From Phycisphaerales bacterium (GTDB taxonomy: Bacteria > Planctomycetota > Phycisphaerae > Phycisphaerales > UBA1924), in the NCBI GenBank assembly GCA_019744815.1, contig JAIEUA010000009.1, positions 122,003-186,002 on the forward strand: a DNA stretch of 64,000 bases. Reading direction: 5' to 3'. The notes beneath the pieces are model-generated. The model saw only the letters and a program-made list of their open reading frames with translations. It was not told the origin of the DNA and did not search any database. This document shows, piece by piece, positions 47,550-57,546 of this stretch. Each line of letters opens with the position of its first letter. The first letter of the stretch is position 1. Both the position numbers and the translations under genes were made by a program.

Positions 47550-49130
47550 ATGCGCTCGACGACTGTGGCGATCCTGCTTGGAATCACGACTTTGGCCGCC
47601 AGCGCCGTTGCCCAGACCGGCTCTCCTTTCACCTACCAGGGTCGTGTCGCCAACAACGGCGCCCCTGTGAATGGCACCGTCTCCGTTCAGCTCTCGCTCT
47701 GGAGGGACGCGTTCTCCAACAGCATCGCCGACCGCATCGGCAGCGTCCAGACCCTCAACAACGTCGCGGTCAACAACGGCGTGTTCACGGTGATCGCGAA
47801 CTCGCTCCTGGAGTTCGGCACAAACCCATTCAACGGCGAGGCCCGCTGGCTGCAGGTCGCCGTCAACGGCCAGACCGTGCTCCCGCGCCAGCAGCTGCTC
47901 AGCACGCCCTACGCCAGCGGACTCACCGGCGGCGGCGGCGCGATCAACAACTCCAGCGGCACCACGACCTTTTCCTTCACCAATCTCAGCACCAACACCA
48001 CAGCCAACACCGCCAACGCCCTGCTCGTGCGTCGCGGCAACGCCAGCGGGATCTCGCTTGATGGCTTCTATCCCGCCGCGCTGTCCGTCGATACGGCGAA
48101 CGTCAACGGGGTGGTGTCGACTAGCTCCGCCGCGAGCGCGTATTCCATCTTCGGTCTTTCCAGCGGCAACGGTGGCTCAGGTGTTGTGGGCCAGGCGTCG
48201 GGCGCCAATTCGAATGGAGTCCTCGGAATCTCCACGGAGCCGGGCACTTCAGGCGTGCGCGGGATTGCGAACGGGGGTTCCGCCAACGCTGTCTACGGCA
48301 CGAGCAGCGGGAGCTTCGGTGCCGGTTTGTACGCGGTTGCGACCGGTCCCAACGGTCTCGGTGTTCTCGCCTCCGCGAGTGGGACCGATGGCCGCGCCAT
48401 CTCCGCCTCGATCTCCGGGGCCGCGACCCATGCAGGCTACTTCAGTGGCCCGGTATTCGTATCCAATCGACTCGGAATCGGCGTGCTGTCCCCGACTGTG
48501 CCGTTGGATGTGCAAGTTGGCTCCAATCAGTCCATTCAGTTCCGTCTGGATTCGATCGTGCCCGGCATCAACGTCAACACCACCGGCGGCAACGCCGGCA
48601 TCATGCGCCTGCGCAACGGCTTGGAGATCTGGCCCAACGACGCCGGCACCAAGGCCGGGCGCCTCGACGTCCGCAACACCACCGGCGCGACCACCATCGT
48701 CCTCGACGGCGCCACCGGCAACATCAACGCCACCGGCACGATCACGCCCTCCAGCGCTCGCCTGAAAGAGCACGTCACCCCGATCGACGATGCGCTCGAG
48801 CGGCTTCTGCGTCTCGAAGGCGTCCGCTTCGACTGGATCGCTCCCGAAGCCGCCAAACGCGGCGGTAAGACCCACGACCTCGGCTTCATCGCCGAATCGG
48901 TCGCCAAGGAGTTCCCCGAGGTGGCGGCCTTCGACCCTGAAGGCCGCGTCATCGGCGTGGACTACGCCCGCATGAGCGCCGTCGCGGTCCAGGCCATCCG
49001 CCAGCAGCAGGCCCAGCGCGAACGAGACCGGGCCGAGATCGACCGCCTCGCGGCCGACAACGCCGCCAAGCAGCGGGAAATCGCGGACCTCAAGGCCCGG
49101 CTCGACCGCCTCGAAGCCCGCCTCCGCTGA
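47550..49130 (+). CDS. Secreted S74 tail-fibre-type protein
   Basis: 526 residues; last member of the array, separated from the rest by a terminator. Signal peptide 1-21 (ending SAVAQ), FTYQGRVANNG module, then a long Gly/Ser/Ala/Asn shaft with repeated short motifs (SAYSIFGLSSGNGGSGVVGQ, GTSSGSFGAGLYAV). The S74 domain starts at S401, where the sequence is PSSARLKEHV: Ser-Ser in place of Ser-Asp, as in the propeller proteins at 27774 and 30163. It ends in a long coiled coil (about 45 residues). Confidence 0.83.
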   Translation: MRSTTVAILLGITTLAASAVAQTGSPFTYQGRVANNGAPVNGTVSVQLSLWRDAFSNSIADRIGSVQTLNNVAVNNGVFTVIANSLLEFGTNPFNGEARWLQVAVNGQTVLPRQQLLSTPYASGLTGGGGAINNSSGTTTFSFTNLSTNTTANTANALLVRRGNASGISLDGFYPAALSVDTANVNGVVSTSSAASAYSIFGLSSGNGGSGVVGQASGANSNGVLGISTEPGTSGVRGIANGGSANAVYGTSSGSFGAGLYAVATGPNGLGVLASASGTDGRAISASISGAATHAGYFSGPVFVSNRLGIGVLSPTVPLDVQVGSNQSIQFRLDSIVPGINVNTTGGNAGIMRLRNGLEIWPNDAGTKAGRLDVRNTTGATTIVLDGATGNINATGTITPSSARLKEHVTPIDDALERLLRLEGVRFDWIAPEAAKRGGKTHDLGFIAESVAKEFPEVAAFDPEGRVIGVDYARMSAVAVQAIRQQQAQRERDRAEIDRLAADNAAKQREIADLKARLDRLEARLR

Positions 49131-49212
49131 ATCGGCCCGCAAGGCACCGCCGAAATCAGAACGCCGAAGGCCGCAGCCTCGGCCCGTCCCGGCGTTCATA
49201 CACTCTCACCGC

Positions 49213-50640
<1,428 letters not shown>

Positions 50641-50646
50641 CCACGG

Positions 50647-51447
50647 TTACGAGTCGCGAAAGACAGAGGTTCGGTGAACCGCGAATGCGTTCTCCGCTGG
50701 ACGGAATCGTCGTGGCAATCGCAGGGTGCGGCCATGAGGCTCGATCAGGGCTGCGCGATGAACGTCGCAAGCTGTCGACAGCCGCAACGACTTCGCGAAG
50801 ACCACTCGCTGCTCGGCGTCAACGGTCATCAGCCCTTGATCGAATGCGCGATGATGAAGCACGCAAAATGCGACGCCATTCGCTGGATCGAGGCGCGACG
50901 ATTGATCGCCACTCCAAGGAGTGATGTGCGCCGCGTCTAGGAGCTCTCTTCGGGAGAGGGAACAGACGGCGCATGCGTGCTCGTAACTGACCAAGACAAC
51001 CTGACGAAAGAGCGACTGCAATCTTCGAACACGTTGTGGCCGCGTCTGGTCCGTTGCAGGGATCGTCGAAAGAAGCCGAGCTGCGTCGGAATCGAACGTG
51101 TCCTCGCTTTGTTGGCCAGTTGCTTCTGGTGAGTCAACCCGAAGAACGGTGAGCGCCTCTTGCTTCGCAAGGTCAAGCTGCGCGAGATCGTGCGCCAATT
51201 GACCAAATAGCTGGCGGTCCGCTTCCGAAGTGCCCTTCAGACCCCGAATTCCGCGTTCGCGTTCGTGCGGGTCCAAGGACGCGAAGTTGCAGCACTTCAT
51301 CGCGACGGAGCTTGGCGTGCGGCCAACCGTCTTGGCAAGGAGGACAATCTCGGGGTTGTTCCTGTGGAGCCTTCCAAATGGAGTCCGGCAATACAGATCC
51401 AAAGCGAGTACGAGCTCGTGATGAGTCCAAAGTCGCCCTCTAGCCAT
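50647..51447 (-). CDS. HNH endonuclease domain protein
   Basis: 266 residues. The C-terminal part is an HNH nuclease of the type found in restriction-like proteins: a C-x2-C knuckle (CAVCSLSR), the DAAHITPW core, and NGVAFCVLHHRAFDQGLM with the final His. The N-terminal part (LWTHHELVLALDLYCRTPFG) is a helical DNA-binding-like segment common to this subgroup. It converges with nuoF (6 bases between stop codons) and is divergent from the aminotransferase gene. No methyltransferase is adjacent, so it is not a complete restriction system here. Confidence 0.85.
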   Translation of the reverse strand: MARGRLWTHHELVLALDLYCRTPFGRLHRNNPEIVLLAKTVGRTPSSVAMKCCNFASLDPHERERGIRGLKGTSEADRQLFGQLAHDLAQLDLAKQEALTVLRVDSPEATGQQSEDTFDSDAARLLSTIPATDQTRPQRVRRLQSLFRQVVLVSYEHACAVCSLSRRELLDAAHITPWSGDQSSRLDPANGVAFCVLHHRAFDQGLMTVDAEQRVVFAKSLRLSTACDVHRAALIEPHGRTLRLPRRFRPAENAFAVHRTSVFRDS

Positions 51448-51583
51448 GATCGCCCCAAGTGTCGTTCGTCGCGTCTCCGCAGGATATCAAGCTCGCGTCG
51501 GGCAGACATGCTGGCTGAATATCCGATTGCCTAACCGCGTAAGGGGCAGCGAAGCGAGAGCTCTTGACCAAATATCCATCGCC

Positions 51584-53065
51584 ATGCTCCACCACCTCCC
51601 CGCCATCCGCTCCCTCTTCCCCGGCCTCTCTTCGAGCCTCTCCACCGGCACCATCATGCTCGACAACGCCGGCGGGTCGCAGTTGCCGCGGGTGGTGATC
51701 GACGCGATGCGGGAGTACAAGGAGAAGTCGTTCGTGCAGTTGCACGGCGACTATCCGTTGTCGAAGTGCGCGACCGCCGTCATTCCGCGGGCGCGCGAGG
51801 TGGTGAAAGTCTTCCTCGGCGGGCATGAGGCGGCGGGCGGGCGTGCCGCGGGCTCGGCGATCGGTGCGGGGCTGGGTGATGTCTTCTTCGGCTCGTCCTC
51901 CACCGTGCTCTGCTACGAACTCGCCGCGGCGTACGCCGATGCTCGCGATGCGTGCCGCAATCTTGATGCGGCGCCCGCGGATCTGCGGGAGCACTTCGCC
52001 AAAGCGCGCGGCACGACGTCCGGCTCCAACCTCGGCGGCACGCACGGCTCGCTCCGTGATCGCCTCCTCTCACGCGATCAGATCGTCGTCTGCACCGCCG
52101 GGCACGAGGCCAACGTCGGTCCGTGGATGCGGCTGGCGCTCCGTGGCTACACCATCGTGCCGTGGCACGTCGAGCCTGTCCGCGATGCCGAAGGACCGAG
52201 TGCCGGCCAGACCAACTGGCGTCCCTCGCTCGACACGCTCAAGAAACTGGTGAACAGCCGCACGCTGCTGGTGCTGATGCCGCAGGTGTCGAACATCTTG
52301 GGCGAGGTCTGGGACGCGCGCGGCGCGGCGGAGATCGCCCACGCCGCGGGCGCCCGCATCGTCGTTGACGGCGTCGCCTACGCCCCGCACCGCGCCCCGC
52401 GCGTGAGCGAGCTCGGCTGCGATTGGTACGTCTACTCGACGTACAAGGTCTTCGGCCCGCACATGGCCGCCATGTTCGGCACGCACGAGGCGATGGGCGA
52501 ACTGGTCGGCCCGAACCACTACTTCCTCGACAGCAAGGTGCCGTACAAGTGGGAGCTCGGCAACGCCAGCCACGAGGCCGCGGCGGGCGTGGCGGCGCTG
52601 TGGGACTTCATGTGCCAGCTCGCGGCTCTCGATGGTGGAGCCGCAACCGCCGCGATGAACAAGCCGCGGGGGTGGTCCACGCCTCCGACCCGCGAGGTCT
52701 TCGATCGCGCCTTCGCGATCGTCCGAAACCTGGAAGACCGGCACACCGCCCAGCTCATCGACTACCTCAAGAGCAAGCCCAGCGTCCGCATCGTCGGCCC
52801 CAGGCACGCCGAGTCCAGCCGCGTCGGCACCATCTCGTTCACCAGCACGAAGGCCACACCGGTCCAGATCTCGCAGCACCTGGGCGCACGCAACATCGCG
52901 ATGCGCCAGGGCCACGCGTATTCCAAGCGCCTCGTCGAGCAGCTCGCTACCGACAAGGACCTGCACATCGACCCGGCAGTGGGCGTTGCACGCCTGAGCA
53001 TCCAGCACTACAACTCGCCCGAGGAACTCGAGTTCGTTTGCCGAGCGCTCGATGAGATTCTGTAG
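51584..53065 (+). CDS. Class V aminotransferase (cysteine desulfurase-like)
   Basis: 493-residue PLP enzyme of fold type I. The Schiff-base lysine is K288 in YVYSTYKVFGPH, the PLP-pyridine aspartate is D262 (VDGVAYAPH), and the conserved H174 (TAGHEAN) is in place. The family includes cysteine desulfurases, selenocysteine lyases and isopenicillin epimerase-like enzymes; which one this is cannot be told. A 40-residue insertion after residue 120 is unusual. ATG 51584 is preferred; the open frame extends upstream into the HNH promoter region. Confidence 0.85.
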   Translation: MLHHLPAIRSLFPGLSSSLSTGTIMLDNAGGSQLPRVVIDAMREYKEKSFVQLHGDYPLSKCATAVIPRAREVVKVFLGGHEAAGGRAAGSAIGAGLGDVFFGSSSTVLCYELAAAYADARDACRNLDAAPADLREHFAKARGTTSGSNLGGTHGSLRDRLLSRDQIVVCTAGHEANVGPWMRLALRGYTIVPWHVEPVRDAEGPSAGQTNWRPSLDTLKKLVNSRTLLVLMPQVSNILGEVWDARGAAEIAHAAGARIVVDGVAYAPHRAPRVSELGCDWYVYSTYKVFGPHMAAMFGTHEAMGELVGPNHYFLDSKVPYKWELGNASHEAAAGVAALWDFMCQLAALDGGAATAAMNKPRGWSTPPTREVFDRAFAIVRNLEDRHTAQLIDYLKSKPSVRIVGPRHAESSRVGTISFTSTKATPVQISQHLGARNIAMRQGHAYSKRLVEQLATDKDLHIDPAVGVARLSIQHYNSPEELEFVCRALDEIL

Positions 53066-53174
53066 TCGGGCATCGGCAAGGCGCTCGCCGTCGGGCTGCT
53101 GCTCCACCCGATCTCGCGGGCAGAGCGTTGATGGTGCGCTCCTGTGAGCCTTCATGGCTCTTGTTCCAAGGCAC

Positions 53175-54101
53175 TCAACGGACCGTGAACGCACACACCG
53201 TCCGCAGCGTGGCGCCCGGCTCGAGCACCACCGTCCCTGTCGGGTCGCCCGGATCGCCCGGTTCGTGACCGAGCGACTTGGCCAGGTTGAACGCGTCGTT
53301 CACCTGCGACTGCGGCTCGACCGCGATGAACGAGAGCGCTCCCTTGTCGTGCGGCGCGAACACTAGCAGATGCGACAGCTCCTTCGACGCTTCGATCCGC
53401 AGGCTCACGCCGCTGGAAGGCCAGCGCAGCGTCGCGGCACCGTCAAACCCCGCAAAGACCGCATCGAGCGCCTGCGGTGGCAGCGGCCGCATGGCTGCGA
53501 AGTGGGACGACAACGGATCGCTTGCCGCGGGCCCGGACGCACACCCGCCCGCGAGCGGGTACTTCCCGCCGACGCCGGCCTGCAGCTCGATGACGTCCGA
53601 GTCGTTCCACAATCGCCGCGCGAAGTACGGGTGATGCCCGCATCCCGCGGGGAACGCCGACGTGTCGGTGTTGGTCACCGAGAGCTCGATCGTCATCGTG
53701 TCCTTGGTCAGCGCGTACGTCGCCCGGCACACATACGCCCACGGCCAGTTGGAGTCCGTCACACTCCGGCTGTCAAACTCCAGCGACACGCGGTCGCCGC
53801 TCTGCTCGAGCACCCGCCACACCCGCTTGCGGACATCGCCGTGCTGCGCCAAACCGTCGGCGGTGGTGGGGCGGAGCTGGTGCTCCTTTCCTCGGAACAC
53901 AAACCGCGCCCCGCGGATGCGGTTGACCCACGGGGCCATAAAGAAGGATCCGAGCAGCGATGCGTTGGTCTCGCCCGGTGCGGCGCGGCGGATCAGCGGG
54001 AAAAAGAATCCCGTGGGACCCTTGGTCGAGAAGTCGGCGATGCCAGCGCCGAGGTTTGGATCGATGCCCAGTCGGAGGGTGTCGTTGGCGAGCGTGATCA
54101 T
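53175..54101 (-). CDS. Aldose 1-epimerase family protein (galactose mutarotase-like)
   Basis: 308 residues of the galactose mutarotase fold, which interconverts alpha and beta anomers of hexoses or acts on related sugars. The catalytic histidines fall at H87 (QHGDV) and H157 (HHPYF) and the general base at E262 (VEPQSQVNDA). No sugar-metabolism partner is adjacent. It converges with the aminotransferase gene. Confidence 0.87.
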   Translation of the reverse strand: MITLANDTLRLGIDPNLGAGIADFSTKGPTGFFFPLIRRAAPGETNASLLGSFFMAPWVNRIRGARFVFRGKEHQLRPTTADGLAQHGDVRKRVWRVLEQSGDRVSLEFDSRSVTDSNWPWAYVCRATYALTKDTMTIELSVTNTDTSAFPAGCGHHPYFARRLWNDSDVIELQAGVGGKYPLAGGCASGPAASDPLSSHFAAMRPLPPQALDAVFAGFDGAATLRWPSSGVSLRIEASKELSHLLVFAPHDKGALSFIAVEPQSQVNDAFNLAKSLGHEPGDPGDPTGTVVLEPGATLRTVCAFTVR

Positions 54102-54255
54102 CCCGCATCGTTGCCGCGGTCCGAGAAGGGCGTTGCCTCCCCTTTATGCTGCACGGCCGCGAATGCACCCGGGCAAATCATAAGATTCCTTTGCGAAAGC
54201 CCCTTCGAGAGGTAAGCTGTTGGAGGCCCCAGTTGGGGCAGGGAAAGGTGCGTCC

Positions 54256-54918
54256 ATGCCCGATCAGTTCAACCGCCGCCAGGTCCTTGCCGCGGGTGTT
54301 GCCGGTGCCGCTTCGATCGCCGCCGCGCGGGTCGGGGCCCATGGCATCGGATCGACCGTCGTGCGCGATGGCTCGGCGATTGATCCGCTGACGCTCCCGC
54401 CCGCTTCGATGGCCTTCGCGTCGCTCGACCCGCGCTTCATCGGCACCGCCAGCACGTCACCGCGGCCGATCGCCGAACCCGTCGCTACCGCGCTGCTCCG
54501 CCGCGTGCCGGGCGGCGAAAGTCCTGGCCTGACTCGTCGAGTCCGCGTGCTCGGCTGCAGCGCCGCGCCGGATGAACTCATGGGCCTCTGTGTGGATCAG
54601 CTCCAGCCCGTCGGCGCTTCCTCCGCACGCCGCATCTTCCGCCGCTGCGTCCTCGCCGCCGACGTCACCGGTACCGTGGCACCCTCCGCGTTCGCACATC
54701 CGTCACCGACGCTGTCGCTCGTCGTCCGCTCGCGCGGCGTCGAGCGGCTCGCCACGCTCTCCCGCCGCGGCGTCTACATCATCTCGCTCGCCCGCCGCGC
54801 CCCGCTCTGGCACTCGCTCCGTCTCGCCTCCATCCCCACCGGCGACGGCTTCACGCTCGCGCTTCTCTCGTACCACCAGCCCGCCGACGTTCCCTGCCTG
54901 CTCGTCGCCATCGACTGA
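54256..54918 (+). CDS. Tat-like leader protein preceding the tail-collar genes
   Basis: Unrecognised, 220 residues from ATG 54256. The N-terminus NRRQVLAAGVAGAASIAAAR looks like a twin-arginine signal (Arg-Arg then a hydrophobic run), so the product should be exported. The rest is Ala/Ser/Arg-rich beta sequence without catalytic motifs. Its stop is 9 bases before the first tail-collar gene, giving a four-gene operon (54256-56533). It may be a partner or substrate of those proteins. Confidence 0.6.
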   Translation: MPDQFNRRQVLAAGVAGAASIAAARVGAHGIGSTVVRDGSAIDPLTLPPASMAFASLDPRFIGTASTSPRPIAEPVATALLRRVPGGESPGLTRRVRVLGCSAAPDELMGLCVDQLQPVGASSARRIFRRCVLAADVTGTVAPSAFAHPSPTLSLVVRSRGVERLATLSRRGVYIISLARRAPLWHSLRLASIPTGDGFTLALLSYHQPADVPCLLVAID

Positions 54919-54927
54919 GGTCTTCCC

Positions 54928-55449
54928 ATGCCCCTCGATCCGTATGTTGGTGAGATCATGCTCTTCGCCGGCAACTTCGCCCCCCGGGGTTGGGTCGAGT
55001 GCGACGGCCGCCTGCTGGACATCGCCACCTACGACCTGCTCTTCAATGTGATCGGCACCACCTACGGCGGTGACGGCTTCGATAACTTCGCCGTCCCCGA
55101 TCTCCGCGGACGCTGCATCATCTCCCAGGGCACAGGCCTCGGCCTCTCCACCCGCGTCATTGGTCAGCTTCTGGGCGAGCCATCCACCACGCTGAATGTG
55201 AACCAGATCCCCGTCCACACCCACAGTGTGCTGGCCACCAGCGCCGCCGCCGACGCACCCACGCTCGCCCAGCGCGTGCCCGCGCTCGCGGAATCGCCCG
55301 CGTACGCGGCGTTCGTCGCGACGAACACGGAACTCGCTGCCGGCGCGGTCTCCAGCGTCGGCGGCTCGCAACCCCACAACAACCGTCAGCCCTCGCTTGC
55401 TCTGGTCTACTGCATCGCCGTCGAAGGCAACTTCCCGTCGCCCGGCTAA
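54928..55449 (+). CDS. Phage tail-collar domain protein 1
   Basis: 173-residue tail-collar protein of the microcystin-dependent (MdpB-like) group. Family motifs are FAGNFAPRGWVECDGRLL, VPDLRGRC, IPVHTHSV and the C-terminal HNNRQPSLALVYCIAVEG. Many bacteria carry such proteins in sets of three outside prophages; here it is the first of three. A role as a secreted trimeric fibre tip is inferred from family knowledge only. Confidence 0.88.
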   Translation: MPLDPYVGEIMLFAGNFAPRGWVECDGRLLDIATYDLLFNVIGTTYGGDGFDNFAVPDLRGRCIISQGTGLGLSTRVIGQLLGEPSTTLNVNQIPVHTHSVLATSAAADAPTLAQRVPALAESPAYAAFVATNTELAAGAVSSVGGSQPHNNRQPSLALVYCIAVEGNFPSPG

Positions 55450-55469
55450 TCCCGCCACGAGTACCAGCT

Positions 55470-55994
55470 ATGCCCCTCGACCCGTTCCTCGGGACCATCA
55501 TGCCCTTCGCCGGCACCTTCGCCCCAAGAGGGTGGGTGTTCTGCAACGGGCAGTTGCTCCAGATTCAGACCAATCAGGCCCTGTTCGCGCTCCTCGGCAC
55601 CACCTTCGGAGGCAACGGATTCAACAACTTTGCCCTGCCCGATCTCCGCGGCCGCTGCGCCGTCAACTTCGACGCAGCCCCCGGGCTGACCCCGCGCTAC
55701 CTCGGCCAGTCCTTTGGCAGCGAGTCCGTCAGCCTCATCGTCAGCCAGATACCCAACCACACGCACACCCTCCGCGTCGTTCCGGTGGAGGGCACGACCT
55801 CCAACCCCGCCAACGCCCTCATCGCCAAATCGGCGAGCGACACCCGTCGCTACGCGTCCGCCGGAGCGCCGGTCGTGATGTCGTCCAATCTCCTGGGCGC
55901 GAGCGGCGCCAACCAGCCTCACAACAACATGCAGCCCAGCCTCACCATGAGCTTCATCATCGCCGTCCAAGGCCCCTTCCCGCCCCGTAACTGA
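55470..55994 (+). CDS. Phage tail-collar domain protein 2
   Basis: 174 residues. Same motifs as its neighbours (FAGTFAPRGWVFCNGQLL, LPDLRGRC, IPNHTHTL, PHNNMQPSLTMSFIIAVQG). It starts 20 bases after collar 1 and ends 8 bases before collar 3. The gene and collar 1 begin with nearly the same residues (MPLDPF/MPLDPY), so they are recent duplicates; the variable part lies between the HTH motif and the C-terminus. Confidence 0.88.
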   Translation: MPLDPFLGTIMPFAGTFAPRGWVFCNGQLLQIQTNQALFALLGTTFGGNGFNNFALPDLRGRCAVNFDAAPGLTPRYLGQSFGSESVSLIVSQIPNHTHTLRVVPVEGTTSNPANALIAKSASDTRRYASAGAPVVMSSNLLGASGANQPHNNMQPSLTMSFIIAVQGPFPPRN

Positions 55995-56002
55995 GCCACA
56001 CC

Positions 56003-56533
56003 ATGGCAAACTATTTCATTGGCGAGATCGTCAGCGCGGGGTTCAACTTCAACCCCAGGTCCTTCCTCCCCTGCGACGGACGCTTGATCAATATCCGCGA
56101 CAACACCGCCCTCTTCTCCATCCTCGGCACCCAGTTCGGCGGCGACGGGCGCGACACCTTCGGCCTCCCCGATCTCCGCGCCACCGTTCCCATCGGCCGC
56201 GGACAGACCCCCGAGGGTCGGTTCTACTTCATCGGCGACCGTGACGGCGCAGAGACGCACGTCCTGAGCACCCAAGAGCTGCCCGCCCACACACACCGTG
56301 TCCGTTCGTCGTCCGACGCCCCGGACAAAAGCCCCACCAACCGGGTCTTCGCCGTCCCGCCGACCAGCGTCAACGAGTTCGCCCCCGAGGCCGCCGCCCC
56401 GCTCGGCGCAGACTCCGCGGCCGCCTCGATGATCCTGCCCGTCGGCAGCAACCAAGCCCACGACAACATGCAACCCACCCTCGTCGTCAACTACTTCATC
56501 TGCATCGCCGGCGTCTTCCCGCCCCGCAATTGA
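56003..56533 (+). CDS. Phage tail-collar domain protein 3
   Basis: 176 residues. More diverged from the first two: FNFNPRSFLPCDGRLI replaces the FAPRGW motif and LPDLRATVPIGRG replaces LPDLRGRC. LPAHTHRV and HDNMQPTLVVNYFICIAG are retained. Third of the tandem set and last gene of the operon. The change at the N-terminal motif suggests it occupies a different position in a mixed trimer, which is inference. Confidence 0.86.
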   Translation: MANYFIGEIVSAGFNFNPRSFLPCDGRLINIRDNTALFSILGTQFGGDGRDTFGLPDLRATVPIGRGQTPEGRFYFIGDRDGAETHVLSTQELPAHTHRVRSSSDAPDKSPTNRVFAVPPTSVNEFAPEAAAPLGADSAAASMILPVGSNQAHDNMQPTLVVNYFICIAGVFPPRN

Positions 56534-56568
56534 TCGTGCCGACACGCGCTTCGTCCGCGAGCATAATC

Positions 56569-57282
56569 ATGCAAAACCGCGTCGCCATCCTGCTCGCTCT
56601 CGCACCGCTGGCCGCGGGCCTTGCTCGGGCCGACGACCTCTCCGTCTTCGACCTCGGCCCGCTCTCGCCGCGCATGGATCGCCTCAGCGACGCGTACGTC
56701 AAGAACTCGGCCGTCTGCAACGCCGTCGCCATCCCCTCCGCCAACACCGGCGTGCCGTATCGCCTGTTCCGCCTGCGCGTCACCGGCCTCGCGCCTATCA
56801 CGATCACCGCGGAGCCCGACGCGTCCACGCCGCGCTTCGATCCCTTCCTCGCCCTGCACTGCTCGCCCAACGGCCTGGGCACCAACAACCCCACGCTCGA
56901 TCTCGTCGCCGCCGACGACGACTCCGGCGGCTATCCCAAGGCCCGCCTCCTCTCCGGCGTGAACCTCCCCAACACGCTTTTCATCCGCGACTACTTCCTC
57001 TTTGTGTCGTCGTACTCGGCCCGCACCGATCGCCGCTCCGGGCGCGTCCGCCTCACCGTCAAAGGCCCCGCGACCCTCATCGGCTGTCCCGGCGACCTCA
57101 ACAGCGACGACCAGGTCGACGACAGCGACTTCACGATCTTCGCCAAGGCCTACAACATCCTCGACTGCGCCGACCCCGCCATGCCCGCGGGCTGCCCCGC
57201 CGACCTCAACGCCGACGGCTTCGTGGACGACATCGACTTCCAGATCTTCGCCACCGCCTACGACGCGCTGCTCTGCTCATAG
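56569..57282 (+). CDS. Secreted dockerin-type protein
   Basis: 237 residues from ATG 56569. Signal peptide about 1-21 (ending GLARA). A beta-sandwich-like middle (PYRLFRLRVTGLAPITITAE to GRVRLTVKGPA) is reminiscent of pre-peptidase C-terminal domains. Then two GC-type dockerin repeats (NSDDQVDDSDFTIF and NADGFVDDIDFQIF, each opened by a Cys-Pro motif). It follows the collar operon by 35 bases and may be co-transcribed with it. Confidence 0.78.
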   Translation: MQNRVAILLALAPLAAGLARADDLSVFDLGPLSPRMDRLSDAYVKNSAVCNAVAIPSANTGVPYRLFRLRVTGLAPITITAEPDASTPRFDPFLALHCSPNGLGTNNPTLDLVAADDDSGGYPKARLLSGVNLPNTLFIRDYFLFVSSYSARTDRRSGRVRLTVKGPATLIGCPGDLNSDDQVDDSDFTIFAKAYNILDCADPAMPAGCPADLNADGFVDDIDFQIFATAYDALLCS

Positions 57283-57306
57283 CCCGGTCGCGTCATCTCC
57301 CCCTCC

Positions 57307-57342
57307 GGGTGCCACTGGCTGGCTGCTCGGAGCCAGCCAGTG
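57307..57342. repeat. Intergenic palindrome, family A
   Basis: GGGTGCC followed by an 11-base-pair perfect stem (57314-57324 with 57331-57341) and a 6-base loop. Shares the GGGTGCCACT start with the repeats at 78 and 27107 but lacks the second hairpin and right end. Confidence 0.6.
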
Positions 57343-57546
57343 TGAACGCCCCCGTCTCCGCTGCAACCTCCACCCACCCCAGAGTCTTCCTGCGCCTCGA
57401 CGAGCCCCGATCGTGAGCGAGCGGGTCGGCCTCTCCCCATCTTCACACCCAATCTCTCACGCCCGCGCGAGCGCGTGCCCGATCCAACCTCCGAAGAGTC
57501 TCACGTTCTCTCAGGGGTCCCGGAGGGCCGCACCCGCGGCACGCGC

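Noticed and set aside
50647..51447. A complete restriction-modification system around the HNH gene
   Set aside because: No methyltransferase or specificity gene is adjacent.
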